Below, piece after piece: positions 4,270-6,331 of a DNA stretch of 6,331 bases. The stretch spans positions 1-6,331 of the forward strand of contig JANXCJ010000118.1 in assembly GCA_025060275.1 (NCBI GenBank), written 5' to 3'. The DNA is from Bacteroidia bacterium (GTDB lineage Bacteria > Bacteroidota > Bacteroidia > SpSt-205). Within the stretch, counting starts at the first letter, position 1, and each line of letters begins with the position of its first letter. The notes beneath the pieces are model-generated. The model did no database searches. It saw nothing but the letters and a program-made list of their open reading frames with translations, and was not told the origin of the DNA. Position numbers and translations under genes: made by a program.

Positions 4270-6331
4270 ATGCAACTCAGCCTGGGAGTGCTGGCTTACT
4301 TGTGGGCTCAGACAATCTATTATCAGCAAGATTTCAATAGTGGGGTTCCGGCTGATTGGCAGCTCAACACTACAGATATGGGCGGAGCTACTAACGGCTA
4401 TAATCGTTGGGTGGTAGGTGCAGATTACAACATAGCAGTTGCCCCATTTGAAGTTCACTGCCCGATTTTCGGGTGTGTGCCTACTAATCCTATTCCTGTT
4501 ATTCCTAATCAGCCGCCCGCTATTAGTGGAGCACCGCAGTCCGATTTCTTACATGTTAGCTACGATGGAACTTACTCTGCTTCAAATGGATGTACACCGC
4601 CTAATCAGGTTACTACCTCTTTTCTTGCGGCGGATGGCTTCTGTTTTGGGGGGGAATCTTATTTTGCTAAGCTTGCTACCCCAGCAGGAATCTTCATACC
4701 TGCAGGCACAGGGCTGATTAAGTTGAGCTTCTTTTGGATTTGTCAGGGTGGTCCGCAGTCTTTCGGAGAGGTACTATATAGCACAAATGGCCCTAATGGT
4801 CCTTGGTTTAGTCTTTCTTCTTCAATAACTGGCACTTCTCAATTATTCAATCACGCTGCCCGGTGGAATGCGGATACTATTACCTTGCCTATTGCGCGAC
4901 CAACGAGCTTATGGATTGCCTTTCGGTTTGTAAATAACCCTACTATGAATACATCTGATCCGCCCTTAGCTGTGGATGAAATAAGAGTTTTTGAAGTGCC
5001 AGTAGCTCTGCCTACCCTTACACTTGATAATGCCACTCCTAATCCTGTATGTGCGGGCAACTCTCTCACCGTGTCATTCACAGCACAAAACTTTCCAAAT
5101 GGTACTGTTTACACGGCTGAATTACTAGATGCTTCCAACAACATAGTGGCCTCAGCCAGTGGAGTAAGCCCTATCTCTCTACCCGTCCCTTCTACTCTTC
5201 CCAGTGGCACTTACACCCTAAGGGTTCGGGGTAATACCAATCCTCCCACTATCAGTAATACTCTTTCTATAAGTGTTGTGAATGTCCAGTCATTGGCTTG
5301 CTCAGTCAATCCTAACCCAGCTCAGGTGGGAAACAGCGTAAGTCTTACCCTGGCTGGCGTAAATATGCCTTCAGGTCCTTTTGACATTCAAATGAGTCCT
5401 GGGGATGGTAGTCCCCTACAAATTCAGAATGGCGTGCCTAACCTACCCTTTACCTTCAATCATGTCTATAACTTGGCAGGCACTTATACCGTTACTTTTA
5501 CGATTACCCATACGGCTTCTGGATGTACAGGAACTTGTCAAGTACCTGTAACTATCCAGCCTCCTACAACTAATACAATAGACCTTCTTAGCATAAATCC
5601 CAGCTTAGTATGTGCAGGGAGTAGCATTACGGTGAATTTCACCCCCACAGGTACCTTCAATGCAGGAAATCTTTTTCGGGTGCAGCTTTCGGATGCTGGG
5701 GGTTCTTTTAGTACGCCACAGAATATAGGGGTAGGGGTGACGAGTCCTATTACGGCTACTATACCTGGGACGGTGGCTTCTGGTATGTATAAAGTGCGTG
5801 TAGTTAGTACTTCGCCTGTGGTGGTGAGTGATACGATGGAGGTGGAGGTAGTGAATTTGAGTAGTTTGAGTTGTAGTTATACGCCTGTACCTGGGGTGGT
5901 AGGGAGTCCTATTGTGCTTAGTTTAGATGGGAGTGGGCTTCCTTCTGGGCCTTTTGATATTTCTCTGGATGCGGATGGAGATGGGAATCCTGATTATACG
6001 CAGAATAATGTGAATAGTCTCCCGTACAGCTTTACTCATTCGTATTCTGCTGCCGGGACCTATACTGCGAATTTTATTTTAGTTCATCCTGCCTCTGGTT
6101 GTAGGGCGAGCTGTCAGGTTTCTGTGATAGTGCAAGCTCCTGCTCCTAATAGTATTGATCTTATGAGTCTTAGTCCTTCTATAGTGTGTGCAGGGAGTAC
6201 TTTTGATGTGGTATTTAGTGTCACGGGTAATTTTGCTATGGGCAATGTTTTTGAGGTGCAGCTTTCGGATGCTGGGGGTTCTTTTAGTACGCCACAGAAT
6301 ATAGGGGTAGGGGTGACGAGTCCTATTACGG
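4270..6331 (+). CDS. Large secreted repeat protein: anchor-J-like N-terminal domain plus Ig-like/PKD-like repeats, open at the window end
   Basis: An uninterrupted frame of 687 codons runs from ATG 4270 to the last base. It is the only ATG, GTG or TTG start after the in-frame stop at 4222. Residues 1-13 (MQLSLGVLAYLWA, then QT) form a short signal peptide ending in the AQ pattern common in Bacteroidota, oddly with no basic residue. Residues ~17-243 resemble the choice-of-anchor J / MAM-like jelly-roll family: DFNSGVPADW near the start and VDEIRVFEV at 235-243. From ~250 come repeat units of an Ig-like part (NPxxVCAGxS) and a PKD-like part (HVYNLAGTYTVTF at 398-410; HSYSAAGTYTANF at 590-602). 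Cysteines recur: VCAG, L[AS]CS and C-x3-C. The role is probably surface adhesion or matrix; catalytic residues are not seen. A type IX secretion C-terminal signal would be expected downstream but is not in the window. Codon use changes near 5679. Confidence 0.86.
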   Translation, partial: MQLSLGVLAYLWAQTIYYQQDFNSGVPADWQLNTTDMGGATNGYNRWVVGADYNIAVAPFEVHCPIFGCVPTNPIPVIPNQPPAISGAPQSDFLHVSYDGTYSASNGCTPPNQVTTSFLAADGFCFGGESYFAKLATPAGIFIPAGTGLIKLSFFWICQGGPQSFGEVLYSTNGPNGPWFSLSSSITGTSQLFNHAARWNADTITLPIARPTSLWIAFRFVNNPTMNTSDPPLAVDEIRVFEVPVALPTLTLDNATPNPVCAGNSLTVSFTAQNFPNGTVYTAELLDASNNIVASASGVSPISLPVPSTLPSGTYTLRVRGNTNPPTISNTLSISVVNVQSLACSVNPNPAQVGNSVSLTLAGVNMPSGPFDIQMSPGDGSPLQIQNGVPNLPFTFNHVYNLAGTYTVTFTITHTASGCTGTCQVPVTIQPPTTNTIDLLSINPSLVCAGSSITVNFTPTGTFNAGNLFRVQLSDAGGSFSTPQNIGVGVTSPITATIPGTVASGMYKVRVVSTSPVVVSDTMEVEVVNLSSLSCSYTPVPGVVGSPIVLSLDGSGLPSGPFDISLDADGDGNPDYTQNNVNSLPYSFTHSYSAAGTYTANFILVHPASGCRASCQVSVIVQAPAPNSIDLMSLSPSIVCAGSTFDVVFSVTGNFAMGNVFEVQLSDAGGSFSTPQNIGVGVTSPIT
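5017..5577 (+). repeat. Repeat unit A (187 codons, Ig-like plus PKD-like)
   Basis: First protein-level unit of the repeat protein, residues 250-436. It holds VCAGNS (260-265), LACS, PSGPFDI, GDGSP, the PKD-like HVYNLAGTYTVTF and ASGCTGTC. It is aligned to unit B by the VCAG and AGTYT anchors and is 5 codons shorter, the difference lying between those anchors. Its DNA is strongly diverged from unit B. Confidence 0.75.
5578..6153 (+). repeat. Repeat unit B (192 codons, Ig-like plus PKD-like)
   Basis: Second unit, residues 437-628, with VCAGSS, LSCS, PSGPFDI, HSYSAAGTYTANF and ASGCRASC in the same order as unit A. In place of the GDGSP segment of unit A it has DADGDGNPD (567-575), a DxDxDGxxD calcium-loop-like pattern. 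It contains the upstream copy of the identical 77-bp stretch. Confidence 0.78.
5679..5755 (+). repeat. 77-bp identical direct repeat, copy 1
   Basis: Perfect DNA match, including every synonymous site, to 6255-6331 at an in-frame offset of 576 bp. It encodes VQLSDAGGSFSTP and QNIGVGVTSPIT. The base before it differs between copies (G at 5678, A at 6254) and flanking DNA is clearly diverged. Confidence 0.95.
6154..6331 (+). repeat. Repeat unit C (partial)
   Basis: Third unit, starting exactly 576 bp after unit B and cut by the window end after about 59 codons. It opens with IDLMSLSPSIVCAGS, matching IDLLSINPSLVCAGS of unit B. It then becomes identical to unit B at DNA level from 6255 onwards. 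Confidence 0.78.
6255..6331 (+). repeat. 77-bp identical direct repeat, copy 2, ending at the window end
   Basis: Second copy of the stretch at 5679-5755. It runs without mismatch to the last base of the window, so its true right boundary is unknown and the identity may extend further. Confidence 0.95.

Noticed and set aside
4439..4717. A 92-codon plus-strand open frame with a hydrophobic N terminus resembling a membrane protein
   Set aside because: It lies wholly inside the repeat-protein gene in another frame, which has a clear domain structure and signal peptide. It is a shadow.
5700..5960. Multiple G-runs on the plus strand considered as a G-quadruplex
   Set aside because: The runs are separated by long or irregular loops, and they follow from the GGG/GTG codon preference in this part of the gene.
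1..6331. Search for a defence, CRISPR, toxin-antitoxin or mobile-element system
   Set aside because: No regularly spaced short repeats, transposase, integrase, nuclease or antitoxin-like product was found. All sizeable coding space is explained by five genes of housekeeping, metabolic or envelope type.

Overview
The window looks like a metagenomic or draft-genome fragment from a member of the Bacteroidota. The evidence is: exact or near matches to the phylum's TAnnTTTG promoter element sitting a few bases before start codons, almost no Shine-Dalgarno sequences, a fused E1 alpha-beta dehydrogenase, and a large secreted protein with an anchor-type N-terminal domain and PKD/Ig-like repeats. The lineage is inferred from these traits; no rRNA or marker gene is present.

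Layout. The first ~1.95 kb is on the minus strand. secG (1955 to 1626) is followed 20 bp later by a thiamine-diphosphate-dependent 2-oxoacid dehydrogenase E1 with alpha and beta halves fused in one chain (1605 down past position 1, so its C terminus is missing). A compact divergent control region lies between secG and ridA. On the plus strand, ridA (2084, or possibly 2009, to 2458) overlaps by 4 bp a secreted SGNH/GDSL-type hydrolase with two C-terminal LysM domains (2455-4167). After a 102-bp gap, a large secreted repeat protein starts at 4270 and is still open at the window end.

How the genes fit together. secG and E1 look co-transcribed although their jobs (protein export; branched-chain or similar 2-oxoacid oxidation) are unrelated. 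ridA (imine/enamine detoxification) and the SGNH-LysM esterase look translationally coupled. The esterase is expected to work outside the inner membrane on LysM-bound glycan such as peptidoglycan. The last gene encodes a probable surface or matrix protein built from ~192-residue Ig-like plus PKD-like units.

Most notable observations: (1) the window stops exactly at the end of a 77-bp stretch identical to one 576 bp upstream, in frame, which suggests a repeat-induced contig end and an undercounted repeat gene; (2) synonymous codon usage changes sharply where the first copy of that stretch begins; (3) several genes have promoter elements so close to their starts that they are probably translated from leaderless mRNAs; (4) one of those elements favours an alternative ridA start that would add a signal-peptide-like extension. 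I saw no RNA genes, CRISPR arrays, insertion sequences or defence genes, and no clearly new multi-gene system.
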